A DNA stretch of 6,813 nt, taken from the NCBI GenBank assembly GCA_030606385.1, contig JAUWGN010000056.1:1-6813 (forward strand). Direction: 5' to 3'. The notes beneath the pieces were generated by a model. That model was not told the origin of the DNA, searched no databases, and saw only the letters and a program-made list of their open reading frames with translations. The position numbers and the translations under genes were made by a program. How positions within the stretch are numbered: the stretch's first letter is position 1; every line of letters begins with the position of its first letter. Below, piece after piece: positions 5,087 through 6,813 of the stretch. The stretch comes from Dehalococcoidia bacterium (GTDB lineage: Bacteria > Chloroflexota > Dehalococcoidia > GIF9 > AB-539-J10).

Positions 5087-6813
5087 ATCACTGCCAAAAC
5101 CAATAGAATAATAAGTAAAATAATGCCTGTAGGCACGATAAACCTATTAAGATTGCCTTCTCCCAACGTATTTTCAATATAGAATCCGCCGGTCCTAAGC
5201 GGTGTCCTTTCATCAGCTACAGCGACAAATTCATCTACCCCTATTTCTGCATTCTCCCCGCACATATAGGCGGCGCAACTTTCCTCTGGCTTCGTTCTGA
5301 TTCTAATGGCAGGAATTAAGAAAGCCAGAGCGATTATTACGAAAATTGGCCAGGCAGCAAAAATACCCATGGGGGATGTCAAGACCCAGGCACTGGTGGT
5401 AAAAGCTTCAGCCACACGGTAGCCCATTTCAGTTAAGCTTGGTGCTATGATACCACTATATACCGGAGCAATTGATATGCTGAATACCACAGCACAGCCA
5501 ATTAATATGAACAAGATACCATGATAAAGCGGAACGATGGGCTCCCTCTTGGCTTCTCCAGGCACAGGGCAGTGGCATAAGAGGCGACCAATCCACTTGG
5601 CCCAAAAAATGGTGGTGGCTCCGCAACCAAGCATGAGCAGTAGGAGCACAAGAGTTGACCATATCCCGATGCCAGTAACTGCCTGCATAGCTCCCCACTT
5701 GGTTATAAGGACACCAAAGGGAGCTACCAGCATGGAAAGCATTGCGGCGATGGTTATGCCGGCCAGAAGAGGCAACCTCCTGGCTGCTCCCTCCATATCT
5801 TCTATATTCCGACTCCAAACATGGTGGTCGATAACACCAATGCATAAAAAGAGAAGTCCCTTGGATATGGAATGGAAGATAAGGAGCATTATGCCGCAAG
5901 CTATGGCCAGCGGGGTATTTATGCCAGCACAAAGTATGATAAGTCCTAGATTGCCAATCGTGGAATAAGCCAGGACCTTTTTCGACTCACTCTGGCTTAT
6001 AGCCAGTATAGCGGTAACTAGGAAAACCAAGGCGCCATAGATGGCTATAAGCGTGGAAAGATTAGTGCCCTGAAATGCGGGAGCAAACCGTAGCACAAGA
6101 TAGACCCCAGCGTTAACCATAGTGCTGGAATGCAGTAAGGCGGAAACTGGTGTGGGGGCAACCATAGCTCCAAGCAACCAGCTCTGAACGGGGATCTGCG
6201 CTGACTTGATAAAGCCAGCTATACAAAGTAGGGCAATAGGCAAAAGAAGAACGGGGTAGGCTAAAGCGCCACTATCGATAATAGTCGCCAGTGAAATAGT
6301 ATTAAGCGGGCTATTCCAGAAGAAAGTGATAGCCAGACCGAAGCCAACGCTACCAATGAGACACATCCATAAGGCACGAAAGGCGTTATCTATGTGCAGT
6401 GGGACTTCATCATGGCGAATCAAGGCGTAGCAGGCCAGTGTGGTCACTTCCCAGAAGAATGCCAGCCAGAGTAAATTGTTGGCAAAGACCAAACCGTTCA
6501 TAGCTCCAAGGAAGATAAGCATAAAGAAGAAGAACCTGGGCTGAGCTGTCTCCTTAAGCTCGCCGAGGTGCATACGATGCTCTTCATGGTCTTTCATGTA
6601 TCTTATGGCATAAACGGTGATAAGCGAGCCTGTAATAGAAATGATAAGGCACATGATTACAGATAGATGGTCAATATAGAGGGTGGGGGCAACCTCCAAT
6701 GGCGTATGTGGTGCTTGGGAGAACTCAAAAATTGCCAAGGGAATAGCTGCGGCCAAGGTTAGAGCTATGGTGAGGACATTGTGGTGAGATATACCCCTTT
6801 GAGCAAAGTCCTT
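5083..6813 (-). CDS. echA: Ech-type hydrogenase antiporter-like membrane subunit EchA (NuoL/MrpA-like), 5' end outside window
   Basis: This is the Mrp-antiporter-related subunit that carries H+ or Na+ across the membrane when the hydrogenase turns over. The frame is open to the right edge. A TTG at 6756 is not a convincing start, because the 19 codons before it continue a hydrophobic segment (NVLTIALTLAAAIPLAIF) and family members begin further upstream, so at least 577 residues exist. Counting from the TTG, key features are Glu103 in FFWE (the transmembrane Glu of the first half-channel), KSAQIPVQSWLLGAMVAPTP (184-203) with Lys184, ATM-like HSSTMVNAGVYL (209-220), SKKVLAYSTIGNLG (258-271), HSISKGLLF (295-303) and Lys353 in the later broken-helix region. 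The C-terminal part has YMCGEN (497-502), common in EchA-like proteins, a polar stretch, and a last membrane helix (539-557). It is the first operon gene visible. Confidence 0.93.
   Translation of the reverse strand, partial: KDFAQRGISHHNVLTIALTLAAAIPLAIFEFSQAPHTPLEVAPTLYIDHLSVIMCLIISITGSLITVYAIRYMKDHEEHRMHLGELKETAQPRFFFFMLIFLGAMNGLVFANNLLWLAFFWEVTTLACYALIRHDEVPLHIDNAFRALWMCLIGSVGFGLAITFFWNSPLNTISLATIIDSGALAYPVLLLPIALLCIAGFIKSAQIPVQSWLLGAMVAPTPVSALLHSSTMVNAGVYLVLRFAPAFQGTNLSTLIAIYGALVFLVTAILAISQSESKKVLAYSTIGNLGLIILCAGINTPLAIACGIMLLIFHSISKGLLFLCIGVIDHHVWSRNIEDMEGAARRLPLLAGITIAAMLSMLVAPFGVLITKWGAMQAVTGIGIWSTLVLLLLMLGCGATTIFWAKWIGRLLCHCPVPGEAKREPIVPLYHGILFILIGCAVVFSISIAPVYSGIIAPSLTEMGYRVAEAFTTSAWVLTSPMGIFAAWPIFVIIALAFLIPAIRIRTKPEESCAAYMCGENAEIGVDEFVAVADERTPLRTGGFYIENTLGEGNLNRFIVPTGIILLIILLVLAVI

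Noticed and set aside
5456..5932. Minus-strand open frame of 158 codons within echA
   Set aside because: It overlaps the NuoL-like signature region in another frame and its His-, Trp- and Ser-rich product matches no family.
6754..6756. TTG as the start codon of the antiporter-like subunit
   Set aside because: The frame stays open to the window edge and the upstream codons continue the same hydrophobic helix, so the true start lies outside.

Overview
The window holds the end of one gene cluster and most of another, facing each other. On the plus strand at the left edge is the C-terminal part of hypB, the GTPase that helps load nickel into [NiFe]-hydrogenases. It converges, across about 75 bp, with a tightly packed six-gene minus-strand operon that fills the rest of the window.

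Read 5'->3' from the right edge, the operon encodes an antiporter-like membrane subunit (EchA/NuoL-like, 5' end cut by the window edge), a membrane anchor (EchB/NuoH-like), the small hydrogenase subunit (EchC/NuoB-like), a 610-residue fusion of an EchD/NuoC-like domain with a complete GltD/NfnB-like FAD- and pyridine-nucleotide-binding oxidoreductase, the [NiFe] large subunit (EchE/NuoD-like, with all four Ni-Fe cysteines), and a two-cluster ferredoxin-like subunit (EchF/NuoI-like). The order is that of echABCDEF, so this is a group 4, energy-converting, membrane-bound hydrogenase. Junctions are 4-11 bp overlaps or very short gaps, which implies one transcript with translational coupling. The operon promoter is not in the window.

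The most interesting feature is the fused flavoprotein. A standard Ech complex exchanges electrons with ferredoxin through EchF. Here the subunit beside the large subunit carries its own FAD, a nucleotide site that looks NADPH-type, and iron-sulfur cysteines. The simplest inference is an ion-translocating hydrogenase that can exchange electrons with NAD(P)H directly, or with both NAD(P)H and ferredoxin. This is inferred from domain content only.

The source looks like an anaerobic bacterium or archaeon of intermediate GC content with H2 metabolism. Start codons are ATG and probably GTG, and one ribosome-binding site matches the 16S tail closely. An uncultured anaerobe, for example of the Chloroflexota (Dehalococcoidia) or a syntrophic lineage, would fit, but the window has no taxonomic marker and this is only a guess. 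There are no RNA genes, mobile elements, CRISPR arrays or gene-free stretches over 300 bp.
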